Part shown: piece after piece, positions 1 through 13,175 of the stretch
Numbering within the stretch: the first letter of the stretch is position 1
Layout: the number at the start of each line of letters is the position of its first letter
From: Paraspadella gotoi
Lineage: Eukaryota; Chaetognatha
Reading direction: 5' to 3'
DNA: 64,000 bases
Assembly (NCBI GenBank): GCA_051294375.1
Contig: CM119263.1
Coordinates: 1,352,510 to 1,416,509, forward strand
Position numbers and translations under genes: made by a program
Notes under the pieces: model-generated
Databases searched by the model: none
Seen by the model: only the letters and a program-made list of their open reading frames with translations
Told to the model about the DNA's origin: nothing

Positions 1-28
1 TTTAAATAAACTTTTTTTACTTTCACAG

Positions 29-494
29 AACAACATTCAGGATCCAGAAGAGGAAGTAGACATTGACTTGGACGACCCAAAAACGGCGGAAGCTGCAACT
101 CAGATTCAGGCCGCCTTCAGAGGAATGCAAATAAGGTAATTAGGCTAACAACTAGGTTTTTTCACAAACCCACTACAAGTACAACGCAATTAATTTTTAT
201 TTTTTTTTTTGCAGAAAAAAGAAGCCTCTGGCAGCAGCGGTAGCGGCGAAAGCACAAGCCCCCGTCAGCACCAATCCTTTCGCGCCCTCCCCGGCGAAGA
301 CGGCCCCGGCGAAATCCGCGCCCGCACGTGCCCCCACACGGCCCCCCGCTGCCAGATCGGCCCCTGGACGAGAGCCATCGGTGCCCGCTCGCACCGGGCC
401 CCCGCCGCGGCCTCCGGCTGCGTCTCGTCCCCCCAACGTCCCGTCGAGGCCTCCTCGTCCCGGAACGTCTTACAATAGGAGAGACGGATATTAA
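29..494 (+). CDS. PCP4/PEP-19-like IQ-motif protein, 3' part
   Basis: Two coding exons are visible (29-135 and 215-494); the first exon(s), with the start codon, lie left of the window. The first visible exon follows a TTTCACAG acceptor and encodes an acidic stretch (EEEVDIDLDD) running into one IQ motif (AATQIQAAFRGMQIR). That acidic-plus-IQ layout is the hallmark of the PCP4/PEP-19 and PCP4L1 family, small cytosolic proteins that bind calmodulin and speed its calcium exchange. The junction is AG|A (Arg), phase 2. The second exon adds about 92 residues rich in Pro, Ala and Arg and ends in YNRRDGY before TAA. Vertebrate PCP4 stops soon after the IQ motif, so this tail is unusual. A different single-IQ family (neurogranin-like, Sp17-like) is the main alternative. 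Family-level call only. Confidence 0.6.
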
Positions 495-2560
495 TATTTA
501 ATTTCCTTTTTCTTTTTTCCATCCGTGTATAAAGGATATTTTTTCAAAATTCATGACATTTTTTTTACCTAATATGGTCTTTCTATATTTTTTATGCTTT
601 ATAAATAATCTTATATTTTTCATTTTATTTTTTAATAGGTCCTCGCTAGAAACAAAAAAAAAATAGTATATATTTTATAAATCGTCTCGGGCTTTTTTCG
701 TCATGAATTCGTTTTTTCTTACGAACTTCCTTTCCTTTCCAATCACATTTGAATTCTACCATGACTGTTCCTTCTTCCTGCTCTTAGTCTTCCCAAAAGC
801 TGAATGCACCTTTGTTGTCAATAGCTGGTCTGAGTTCTTCAACCAAAGTTATAGTCTTGACTCAATGTTAACGGGTGCCTCTTTTCCGCCTCGAAAAAAA
901 ACTGTGTTTGTAATTTACCAAGCCCGAAATTTCTACCCGATATTTTGTGTTTCATTTTGTGTAGAAAATTCCGAAAAAGATTTTTATCTTTAACAGAAAG
1001 CAAACTTCCCCGGTGTTGCAAAACCCGTATACTAAAATTAGATTGCTAGCATTGCCTGGGTTCTCTAAAAAAAAGAGCACGTCATTTTTTGTCGGCCTTC
1101 AGAGGCACAAACCTAGAATGCGCCTTTAGAGCATAAAAGAAGTACTTATACCGTCACACCCGCGTGAAGTTCTTTCCTTCCCGAAATCATTTGTTTTTGA
1201 ATGTCAACACTTTACACACACTGTCTTTCTTTAAATGGATAATGATCCAAGTCTTTGTCCTTCAGGGAAGAAATATACATTTTGACAATACGGAGTTTTT
1301 CTTCCCCTTTGGGTAAAGATCATTACTTTACTATTACAAAAGTAATACTTTCATCAAAGCCTATTGACTTAGATATCTTTATTTTATTACTATTTTTATT
1401 ACTCATTTCTTAAAGCTAAGTCCATAGGCTATGTGAATTAAAAATTCTGCTTTTCTTTTAAAGTTTTTGGCTGCCCACTCGGGGACAACAACACCGTCCC
1501 AGACGCAACCTTTATTTATTTAATAATTTTAATATTAGTTGGTGACTACCATGAATCGAACCATTCAACAAATGAAATAAAAAATATACAAAACGTACAA
1601 GATGATGAAAACGTAATCCTTAATTTTTAAGGAATACAAAAGTACATACAGGCTACAATAAGGATGGAGATTCGTAAACAATATTCATTCCAAATAGCTA
1701 CTTTGTTTAAAGATGTAATCTTATTCCAATCGCAGATTGTATCTTTACTACATTCAACTTACAAGCTGCATAATTACTCTTGTAATCCTCAAATGATAAT
1801 CACGATTCTATCTACCAGGCCATGCTATCACGTTCATGTAGTCACATTTACTTTATTAATTCCACAACAAATGTTATTTACAAAATAAAAAAATCTCTCT
1901 GTAATTGTTTTGTTTTATATCCCAGTCGCTTAAGTTAATGTGTAACATTAAATGATTAATGATATAAGAATATAAGTTCGTTGGTTCTAAATTTAAACTG
2001 AAACGTAGGGAAGAGAGTTTATGATTTTATCATCAGGAGATTATCTGCTGAAGTATAAGTATATACTAATTACAAAGAGCTCTCTGGGTTCATATCCTGT
2101 TGATTTGGAGAGGCATTGTTTTTGTGCATCTTCGCGTTGCTCTTTTCACTGAATCTCTTTCTCGGTTTTCGCCACAAGATGTGAATGGCGCTGCTGACGT
2201 CAAAAGAGCATCCAACTGAAATTCACAGAAAACGTGAATAAGACTTAAGAATAAGAGTGAAATTTCATCAATAAAAAAGGCGCGGGAAAAAAATGCTCCT
2301 ATTCTAAATTATTAATCTCATCAAAAAATTTTTTTATTAATCTCATAGAAATCTCATGGAAATCTCATAGAAAAAATTTCAAAAACAAAACGTTAAAAAG
2401 AATTTATTTTTAACAAGAAATTATTTCAAAGTTAGGGTAATCATTAGCCTGGGCTTTGGGTCGTGAAATTTGTTGGGAAAGTGAGTTAGGGGTGATTGTT
2501 GAGGATTTAAAATCATTCTAAATGTTTCGGCTCTAAACCAGACTCGTAAATCTAACCAAG
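495..2560. other. AT-rich intergenic DNA
   Basis: This should hold the 3' UTR of the IQ gene and then intergenic DNA. No exon with splice sites and family similarity was found. The longest open frames (703-993, 1664-1888) are low-complexity Phe/Ser/Tyr-rich and look like chance. One TGACGTCA-like site lies near 2195. Confidence 0.5.
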
Positions 2561-2599
2561 TCTGGCTTTTCTCTTTTAACTTAATTCTCCGACGCCCCC

Positions 2600-2905
2600 C
2601 CCAGTCGGTCCCTTTTGCCTTTTCGGTTCCTCATTGGCCCCCAACATTCGTTGCCGACCCCACGGTTCCATTGTTGTTCCGCCTGGAAATTCAAAACTCC
2701 GTTATTTTTCGGTTTGCCTATTTGCCCCATGGCTGAGAGGTCGGCCGGCGAGCCAGTCGAGTCGGGCCCGGCCTCTTTCATTGAGCCCTGCCCGGCCCCG
2801 CTGAGCCCGTGCGGCCACATCGAGGCTTCGCTCTCTCCTCCTCGTCTGACGTCACTCGCTCCAGATCAGAATCATGGCGCCTCTTCTATTCGCTTCGAAA
2901 AAAAA
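2600..2905 (+). promoter_or_regulatory. Putative promoter and 5' leader of the USF3-like gene
   Basis: A GC- and CpG-rich island in AT-rich surroundings. It contains an inverted CCAAT box (ATTGG near 2634) and a perfect palindromic CRE, TGACGTCA, at 2847-2854. A GTAAGA donor at 2906 could end a leader exon. The first coding exon downstream is preceded by a strong polypyrimidine-AG acceptor (AG at 3621-3622), so upstream non-coding exons must exist. Inference only; transcript data would decide. Confidence 0.35.
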
Positions 2906-3437
2906 GTAAGAAATTCGGGAAGGAAAATCAAAAACAGGTTTCCGTCTAATGGCCGCCGAGAAGGGGTCGACCACCGCCGACGCCACTTGGTTTATCGGGG
3001 GACGGGAGACGTAACTTTGGGGTGGAAGGGGGAATCTGTTATAGAAATGTCCCATTTTAACGTTGGAGCGCCATAAGTTCCGTGATTTCGAAATTTAAAG
3101 TTTTAACCAAAAAAAAAAACCTTTTTGATTCGTGATTTTTTATATTTTTTTCTTACTTGTACTTGTTTAATTATATTTTGAAGAAGTAATTGCAGACGGA
3201 TTAACTCGCTTTATTTCGTCTGTATAAGTCGCGACTGATTGTGCAAGATCTGTTTGTAAGTTGGTCTAGTGGCTTTCACAGGTCGTCTTACAAATCTGGA
3301 CTACTCGTCAATTTTTAAATTGCTCTAATCTTTACTATAACTGCTACGTATAGTACTTATTGAAACGTTTTGTTAATTATAGTCTTCCTGAGAAACGCGT
3401 TAACTTGTGCTAACAGTATTTACTTCTTTTTGTTTAG

Positions 3438-3545
3438 GATCCTGACAAATCACATTCAATTATGGAGAATTGGTTCACTTTTTATACGGATTACTCGTTT
3501 TAATCCACCCTTGCTGTGAATAAAACTCAAATGTATATAAAAAAG
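3438..3545 (+). other. Possible non-coding leader exon of the USF3-like gene
   Basis: A TTTGTTTAG acceptor precedes 3438 and a near-consensus GTAAGTAA donor follows 3545. It would splice to the acceptor at 3622. It contains short upstream ATGs and no conserved reading frame. Splice signals are the only support. Confidence 0.3.
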
Positions 3546-3633
3546 TAAGTAATTATAATATTTTTTGATGTTCTTTCTTTTCCCGTCAAGTAACTCATGT
3601 TATTTTTTTTTTTTTTTATCAGACTCGTTGAAA

Positions 3634-6600
3634 ATGGCATCAAAAACTTCCGTCCCTTTGGGCGCCCTTCCCATTTCTCTTCCAAGTCAGGCTCGCTCCT
3701 TGACGAACCCGGACGAGCATAGTGCCATTTCCTCGGCCCAGCGTCTCGCGACGACGTCGCCCATGACTTCGGAAGTGACTTTGTCCTCGGTGATGCCGGG
3801 CGCCGAGCCCGTCGCTACCGTCGTCGTCGCAATGCCCACGACATCGTTGTTGGCGCCGATGGAGGCGTCGACGCCGACCAGTTCCGAAGCGACGGCGGAA
3901 GGGCAAATCGGCGCCGCGGAATCGAACGCAGTCGACGCTGGCGCCGTTTTGCAGGACCCAACGGTGCAGCAGTGGCTCAATCCCGAGGAAGATGATCCAC
4001 CCGAATTGAAGAAGAGGTCGAGTCTCTTAAATTTATTCTTTTATAATTAGAATTCAATTTTTTTTTCTTAGGATATAAATTGCAATACGATTTGAGTCAA
4101 ATAATAGGATTTAATAAAATAATCGTGCCACTCGCAGAAACGAGAAGGTGAAGAAAGGCGAGTCGGAGCGGCGCCGTAAAGATCACATCGCCGCTTTGAT
4201 TTTGGAGTTGGGCGCCAAGCTTCCTCGCTCCTCCGGGACTCACAAGCAACTCCAGAAAGTGGGCATTCTGGGTCGAGCCATCGACTACATCGCCGAGTTG
4301 GAGCGAAAAAACGACGAGTCCGCCGAGGAACAGGGTGAGTCCTTTGTATGTCCATTAATATTTACGCTTTGAACCAGTTTACTTTTTATAGTTTACTTTT
4401 TACTTGGTTTACTTTTCATATTTTTGTAAAAAGAGTAAATTTTAAGCTTTGGTTTTTGTCTGATAGTTCTACTATTTTGACATATATTTTCGTTATATAT
4501 AATTTTTTGGGTAATTTTTGTAAAAAATTAAGAACCAAACATCAGCGGAAGAAACGAGCGATAATTGAATATTTGCGAGGAATTTATGCCGCAAATAATG
4601 ATAAATCTTGAAAGTGTGTATTTGCTCATTTCGTCTCAAAGTGCGATTTTTTCTTTTTGTCGTCCAGCTGTCACGCTCAAGTTGCTTCAGGAGAGAGTCG
4701 AAAGCCTGGAGAAGCAAGTTCTTAATTATCGTGACATTGTGCAAAAACTAACTCCGCCCGCCGCCGCCGCCGCTTCGTCGACGGCGTCGAAAAAGAAAAA
4801 AGGCGCCTCTAAAACAATAAAATCCAACTCGGCGGCGGCGTTTGCGACGGCGTCTCCCGCGGCGCCCTCTACGCAAGGATGCCTGCAGATCGGCCAACAT
4901 GTCTTCCAATCTGAGGGAGGCCAAGCTGCTGTATGCTATCCGAATCAAGTCGGCTCCGACGCGGCGATGGTAGCGGCGGCCAACTCCGGGGGTTCCATTC
5001 AAGCTTCGCCGGCGATGGCTCCCGGGCAAACATCGGGCCTTCAACAGGTTTTGCTCGTCAACGAGCAGGGAGTCCCCGTTGGCCAAACGTTCCTGCAGCC
5101 GGGACAGTCCCTTATGTCAACCACCGGATTGCAGCAGCAGCCTCAATCCATTCTGCAGCAGCCGATGCTTCAGTCTCACATATTGCAGCATTCAGTCATG
5201 CAACCGCAATTAATGGCCCATCCGCAGGGCGCAGGCCCGACGGAGCAGCCGGTAGCCTCTGCTCCAGAAACGCCGACGACGCCCGTCACTCCGGCGCCAA
5301 AAACTTCGCCGCCGAAACTCAAGACGTCAAACAAAAAGAAAGGGAAAAAATCGAATCTCGCCGATTCGAGCGCATCGTCGGCGACGGCGTCCCATTCGAC
5401 GTCGACACCCACGGCGCCCGCGGGAATGAAGGCGCCGCCTGGCGCTACTATAGTCCTCAATGAGAGTCAAAGCACTGCGAGCGCGGAAGCGAATCCACAG
5501 GCTGAACAGTCAACTGCTTACAGGTTAATTTTTAAGCTCTTTTTTTTTAAACACCTTAGTTAAAGGCTTTTCCCTGGCGGTGGGTGCTCCTACTGCTCCT
5601 TTATCTTGACTGATTTTTTAAAAAACCTTAATTTAAACGTTTTGCTCTATTTATTTTTCTGTAGGCCTGGTCAGCAGCTTCTGATTGGCCCAAATGGGCA
5701 GATACTCGCCATTGCACAGCCGAACCCGTCCTCCGAAACAACTTCTGCTGAGGCTGCAGGCGCTCCCTCCGCGGCGACTTCTCTCAATTATGCCCCCGGC
5801 GCCGCTACGACTTCTCAATCTGCAAATCCCAATTATCCACAAGCGTTACTTCTTCCTAACGGTCAAATAATCCCCGTCATGGCTCAGCCAAATATTTTGA
5901 TGCAGCAACAATCCGACGCCGGTGATTCATCCTCGACCGTTAAGTCGGAGTCTGACGCCGCTTTTCCTGTCAAACACGATTCTGTCGACGGTGATACGAC
6001 GCCGTCTTCTAACAAGTCGGCGCCTTCTCAGCCCGTGGCGCTTCTCGACGCGCCGGCATCAGACGCCGGTACAGGAAAGAAAAAGAAAAAGAAAACCGGC
6101 GTCTCTGCTAGTGCGGCAACGCCGGCCCCCGCCCCCACAGACATTCTCGCCAAAGCGGCCGAGTCCATCTTCGCCGATTTTGGCGATTTCGGCGAAACGG
6201 ATCAGTTCGGTGGCTTCGAAAATCCCCCAGGTCAGGAGGCCTCGATCCCAACGCCCACGACCGCATTGCCAACTATGACGCCGGATTCGGCGACGCCGGC
6301 GACGACGCCGCTCGTGCCGACGGCAACGACGCCGTCGACGAAGGGACACGAAGCGAAGAAGAAAAAGAAACCTGTGATGAAGAAAAAGAAGACTCTGGAT
6401 TCGGTGGGTGACGAAGCGACTCCCGCCTCTACTCATCACTCGACGGCCTTAGCATCCAAGCCCATCAAATCCATCAGCCCTTCCCTTGCGCAGTCGCACA
6501 TGATTCCGCCCGCCGCCTCATCCTATCATCTCTCCCGATCTACTAACATGCAAATACCGCCGCCCCGTATCATCATGGTTTCCGCCGCCGACGGGAAGCA

Positions 6601-9600
6601 GATCGACGAATTCAAACCGTCCGCCGCGCAGCCGGTTCCGCCGCCTCCTCCGCCGCCCTCGTCGACATCCGCGCCTTCGGCGGAAAAACGTGGAATCGTA
6701 GATAAAAAAGACGAGGATCATTGCAAGAAAAGCAAGAAAAAACACGATGGTCACGTCGTGTATACGTCCTCGAAGGACCTCGACGAAGTATTGGACGCCG
6801 TCGTTTGCCGCGTCGCTTCCGCAGCGGCGGGCGAAGAGAAGGCGGAGGCGAAGGTCGTCGTGGAGGGCGTCGATTCGGAGTCGCCTCAGCCGGAGGAGAG
6901 CCTTCCGAAGAAGGAAGCGAACATCACAAAAAATTTGTTGAAGACGCCTTCGTCAGAAACTTCCAAGTCTTCGGCGACGAAATTACCGAGCAAACCCGCA
7001 GATCCTTACGCCTTCGACGATGACTTGGAAGAGGCGGAACCGGTGCTGCCTCCACTGAGGAATAAAATTGCCAGCGGCGGTGGATCGCCTTTCAAGTCCC
7101 CCTCCACGAAAAATTCGTTAGACTCGAAACCTTCGTCAAAACTAGAAACTCTTTTGTCGCCGCCGTCGACCCTCGCGAAGACCGTCGATAGGACGATGCC
7201 TTTGCTGAGAGTCTCGGAGGAGGAAGACTTCGTTAAAAAACGTTCAAAAAGCAAAGAGGAAAAGGAAAAAAAGAAAAAAAAGAAGCGTAAAAAAGAGAGG
7301 AATAGCGGAGAGCACCTATGCGGCATTGAGAAGACTCTCGATGCGTCGGCGCCGACTTTGACGGCAGAGTTGCCCTCGAACAAGTCGGAAGATCCGGCGA
7401 CCCTCGACGACGCAATGGAACCTTCTCTCGCGGAGACGACGACCGATGTTTCGCGCGGAGGGAAAAGTGTCGAGGACTCTGAGGTCGAGTCGAGACTCGT
7501 TCTCGACACTTCGTCCACTGAAAAGAATTTGGCGCCCAGGATTTCTGGCGACGCCGTCAACTCCGCCAGCGCCGGCGTCGAAGATTCCGGCTCTGCCAAA
7601 TTTCACGAAGAATCTTCTGCTCCCGAAACGAGGAGTTACGGCGCCGCTATGAAAATTAACAACGGCGTCAACTCTGTTTCCGTCGTTGGCGGCGCTTTCG
7701 CTATGGGCGACGTCGAAGAAAGGATCAGTTTCGACGTCAGTGACATCGAAAAAGTTTTGGATCAAGTGGAGAATTTTAAGGTTAGTTATTTTTAGTCTAT
7801 TTCTTTTTTCGTGAATGTGTTAAAAATTAAATGGTATTGTGTAAACATTAGTGTTTGTTGCTGAATCAGTTCCAGGACAACTTTTCCAAAATATTTTGTA
7901 AAACTTTAATTATTCTTATTAAGAGCAAATTTTTTTTTTCTTCCTACTTGATACATATCATAAACGTTCGTCGTCGTTGTTGTTGTTGTCGTCGTTTTTT
8001 GTCATGAACACAATAGATAAAACTTTTAAAATCACCAATCATCGAACAAAGATATCAAATGTGCAGTTGAGTAGTTTTCACTCATCCGAGTGCACATATA
8101 ACCGAGCGGTTTTTAGTCTGATCTGCTTATTAGCAGATTCCGACTCTATAATTCACTTTGTCGGTCCCACCCCAAAATCTTGTCGGTAAGTCATTATTTT
8201 CATATCAGAACCTCGAATTATGATAAATTATGCATTGTGTTAGATCCTTTTTTTCGCTGTGTTTTGGTTATTAGAAAGAGTTTGAATTATTTAGTTTCAA
8301 CAACGATTGTTTTAATTTCATTTAGAAACGTACATGTTTCGGTTCTTAGTTGGCTCTGTATTGGAAACTTTGCCCTCTCTCTCTAATTCTCCCTCTTTCC
8401 CTCCCTCCCTCTCTCCCTCCTTTCCTTTGCACAAAAATGTAAACTAGTTTTCAGATCTGTTGATGCTGATGAAGGTTCGCAACTAAGAGCCGAAACATGT
8501 ACGTTTCTAAATGAAATTAAAACAAACTCTTTCTGATAAATTATGCAGAATGATGTCCGTCCGTCCGTCAAACCTTAGCAAAAAACTCCAAATACTCTTG
8601 ATTGGATGGATGGATTGGAATGAAATTTTGTGTGTGGGTAGGGAAGTGTGTGATTGAGCTGGATATGAAGTTTCGATGGTATCATGCGAGTAGAAAAGAG
8701 TTTAAATGGAAAAAACAAAAATATATATTTCACCATTTGAATGCCAATTACTCATGAGTGGATAGAACGATTTATTTTAAATTTTGTATGTGGATAGGAA
8801 AGTGTCTGATTAAACTGAAAATCAAGTTTCGATGGAATCGTCTGAGTGGAAATGAGTTTAAATGGAAAAAATAAAAAAACCTGTTTCACTAATTGATTAT
8901 GCTTCTTTTCGTTTTATATCAAATGTTAATTCAAGATGTATGAATTAATCAAATAATTAATCAGTTACTTAACCAATTAGTCACTTAAATAATCACTAAT
9001 TAATTAATCGGTCAATTAATCAATAAATTGATTATTCAATCAGTTTATTTATTTATTAATTAATTATTAAATCAATCAAGTCAATCGTTATCGGCATTAT
9101 TGTCGTCGTCGCCATCGTCGTCGTTGCTTTTGTCGTGGTCAGTGATGAAAAGACCTAAAAACAAACATTTGGAATCAAATTAATTAATTAAATACCTCTA
9201 ATGATCGTGGGTAGATCCGACATTGTTAGCTCAAAATTTTATTTTTACTTGTCATAGTTTAATTTAAATGAAACATCTAATATTATTTTAACTGAATCAT
9301 CGACGTTAAACGTGCTTTTCGTAATATTGTGGGGAAGACAATTCGCCGATCCACTGGCCAATTATTTTGGCCAAAGATTCTGGCCCACAATGTAGTCGTT
9401 ATTTTTCTTCGGTTACTTAGTTACTTAGTATTTATTTAGTAAAATTCCCATCATCCACATTATGAAAAAACAAAAGCGAAAAATATCAGTGAGAAATATT
9501 ACGTGATTTAAAAAAATAATTTAAAAAATACAACTTATTCATACCAGGGACACGACAAAGCAAAAGAAGAAGAGTGCGAACCACGAACATCGTCGGCGGA

Positions 9601-12600
9601 AGACCGGACAGAGATTGTGACGGAGGTTATGGAGGAAAGCGGCGGAGCATCCGAGGACCAGGAAATGACGATCGCCGAGGACGCCGAACTTCCCTCGACG
9701 GGCGCGTCTAGCCAACAACATGATAAACGAGAAAAAGTCGGACTACCCGGCAATGGCAGTGGCGATGGCAGCGGAGATGGCAGCGGCTATGGCAGAGGCG
9801 ATGGCGATGGCGACGGCCGAACCTCCGACGAAATCTTGAGAGCGGGAAACAAACGTCAACTTCTCATTTCCGAGACGGGAACGGAACCTGACGAAGAGTT
9901 GCATCGACCCTCGACGCCGAAACGAAGAAGAGAAAGCATCGGTGGCGTCGAAAGCGAAGAGGCGGACAACGAATCGACTGAGCTACGTTTCGACGACGAC
10001 GATAACGTCTTCGCGCCTTTAAGTCTAGACAAGACGTTGTCGGCGTCATCTGTCAAAGAAGCCGACGTCGAATCGCAGAAGTCGGAAAAGTCTGTCGATG
10101 AAAAAAGACCAGGCGCTTCCGACAATCTCCACTGTAGAACTAAGGACATGGAAGACAGGGTGGCTCCTCCCGTCGACTCAATCCCTCCGGTTCCATCCTT
10201 CTATAACGCCCCCAGGGACCCGGACACGCCTCCGCCTCCCCCGACGCCCAAACACAACGCCCACGATGCTCTTCGCCTTTTATCACCGGAAAATCAATCA
10301 TCGTCGCCGGTTCCGTTCGGCTTCTTCATGGAACTGCCAAGCGTTCGTCCACCGGACAAGGAGGAGGAAGAGGAAGAAGAGCCGAAAGCCGAGGAATCGA
10401 AGAGGGGCTCGAAGGAAGAGGGCGTGGCGGACGAGTCCATGTCTTTCGATCTGTTCGAATCGATGCAGGGAGGCGAAGAAGATGGAGAGTCGGAAAACGT
10501 CGCGAAGCTCACGCCTTCCGGGTCGTACGGTGAGCGTCACGACGAAGCCGTGACTTTCGAGGAAGACAAAGTTCCGCCAGAGTCACCAAATCGCGCCTCT
10601 TCCGATTCCCTCGTCCAAGAGCCCATGTCGGATGGTCTCACTCTCGATCACGCCAACTCGGATCCCTTGGGTCTAAAGGACGTGTCCCCCGATGCTCTCG
10701 GTCTCTCGTCCACCCAATCTTCAGAGCAACGGCAAGAGCATGCTTCTTGCAATCCCAAATCTTCGTCCCAATTGTCGCCCGATTCCCTTTCTCATTCGCA
10801 CTCTGCCGGTTCTCTCCCCGTAGAACCAGTGTCGCCTGAGCCTCTGGCTCAAATGCACGCTACTTCCGATTCCCTCTCCCAAGCTCACGCATCCTCCCAA
10901 GCACACTCATCCTCCCAAGCGCACGCATCCTCCCAAGCGCACGCATCCTCGCAAGCACACGCATCCTCCCAAGCGCATGCGTCTTCTGATACTCATGACG
11001 AAGCCAATGCCTCCACCAACTTATCGGCTCATTCGACTCCGATGAATACTCCTCTGCAGCAGAGAGTCTCGTACGGCGAGAATTTGCCCTCGCAGCAACA
11101 GCAGAATGTTTCTGTCGCTAATCAAGGTTTGATGATGTCCACCACAGTCGAGAGCGCTTCTCCATGGGCGCAGAGCGGAGCCGCGTCGCTGCGGTTTTCA
11201 GAAACAACTCGAGCTACGGAGCAAACTTCTGCTCCTTCATCAATCGAATCCTCCACAAGCCACGAGACGCCGATTCCGCAGCGAAGCCCTGCATCCTATG
11301 TAGGCGGTCAGCAATCGATACAGCCTCAACTGCAGCAGCCCGGAAGCAACGCCTCCTCAACCGCGGGAGCCAGTAATCCAAATTCACCCTTTGGATACCA
11401 GGAACCCTCTCTCGCTGCTTCCAGACAAAGTCCTTATCAACACGGCGGGCCAAACTCTTACCCGCCGCACTCTACCCGGGCGTCCCCAATGCTGCAGCAG
11501 CAGCAGCAACACCAGCAGTTGCAGCAAAGATCTTCGATCGACGAGACCGTTGGACAAATTCACGGTGCTAACAACAATAACAATTCTTTTCCGCCAAGTT
11601 TTTCTCCTCTTGTTAATGAGCCTCAATCAAACGCTTCGCATCACGGTAAATCGGATCACGCCTCGAACCCCGCTGCCGCCGCCGCTGCCGCCATTGCCGC
11701 TGCTGCCAACGGATTCCCGCGTCAAACACCGTCGTCCTACGGATCGACGGAAAACTTGATGAAGACGGGGGAACACCTGTCGTCGAATCCGACGCCGTCG
11801 CCTTCGCACCGTGGAGGCATGAACCCGCCCACGCCCAATTCCTGGTCCTCGGCTTACTCCGCCGAAAACCTCATGCAATCGTCGAGACGAGGGCCTTCCA
11901 TCGCCGAAGGCTCTCCCAACGCCGCCGCCAATAAACGATTGCAGGTGATAGAACGTTACTTTTGAGATTATATTGTAATTTAAATTAAATTAAATTAAAA
12001 TTTCTAATCAAACGGGTGTTTTTTGTTTTTTGGTTTTTTTTTTTTTTTAATAAAATCTAAGATTCTGAGTAGCTTTGTTTTTGTTAAAGAAAATATTTGT
12101 TGGTTGAAGTAAAAAAAATATATTTTATTATTTTCTTCCTTCGCATCAAATTATTCCTTTTCATTTTAAAACCAAAAAAATTCGTATTGGATGTGCCAAT
12201 CATCGTTTTGATTTATTTTGCCTCTCAGGACGCGTCCCTTCCATTTTCGCCGCCATCCAATCCGCCTCTTCCGACCACGCCCTCCTCCTCCGCTTCTATT
12301 CCCTCTCCGCTCAACTACCCCTCTCCCAACATCGCACCTCCAACATCTCGTGCTCCTTCCGCTAACTCCCACGCCATGCCTCCCGCCAACCCTCCTAACC
12401 CTCACTACAACGCCCCGCAACGAGCCCCCTCCGCCAATGCCCATTACAATTCCTCAATGCAGCAACAAGACCTAACGTCCCTTCAGCATCATGCTCAGCA
12501 GCAACAGCAGCAATCTCAGCGACATCAGCATCATCCTCAGTCTTTCGGCCCGCCCCCTTCGTCGGAGGCCTTCGTCGCTCGGAGCGAGAGTCTTCAACAT

Positions 12601-13125
12601 CCTTCCTCGTCGCCGGCGCCGTCTCCCTTCCTTCCCGGTCACCACCCTGCAACCTCTCATCCTTTTCTTCCTCCCCAGTTTCCCAACGTCTCCTTCTACT
12701 CTCCCTTCAACCCCGCCTCCGTCGCCCCTTCCTCGCAGCATTCTTCTCCCTCTTCGACGCCGATCTCCAAAGCCTCCGTCACCACGACGACGACGACGTC
12801 CTCCTCTTACCCCGTCGTTTCCTCCACCGCCGCCGCAGTTCACGGATTCGAGGCGCAGCTTCAGCCGCATCCTCACCATCATCCTGCGTTCCCGTCCTCG
12901 CTCGATGTGGAGAAGGAGCGCGCCGCCGCAGCCTTTCTGGCGTCGCAGGTGGGAGTGAAGGGGATCATAATTGCTTATTAATTATTAATTTATTATTGCA
13001 TATGGAGTAGGAATTAGATTTTCTTTTTGTCCCTTCGAGAAAATTCGAGAGCCGTTTTCTCACTCTATATCTTTCTCTCTTTAATTTAAGAATCATCTTC
13101 TAGGACATTCGAGGGCTTTATTTCA

Positions 13126-13175
<50 letters not shown>

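Larger units (their letters stand above)
7781..9547. other. Large repeat-bearing intron of the USF3-like gene
   Basis: Intron 4 (donor GTTAGT at 7781, acceptor CAG at 9545-9547). It holds an inverted copy of the hairpin-ended interspersed family (about 8108-8900), itself split by a foldback element, then AT-rich ATTAATTA repeats (about 8940-9080) and a short GTC/ATC stretch near 9100. Confidence 0.7.

Noticed and set aside
2615-3076. 153-codon plus-strand open frame near the USF3 promoter
   Set aside because: No family similarity and no phase-compatible splice to the bHLH gene; more likely leader and promoter sequence.
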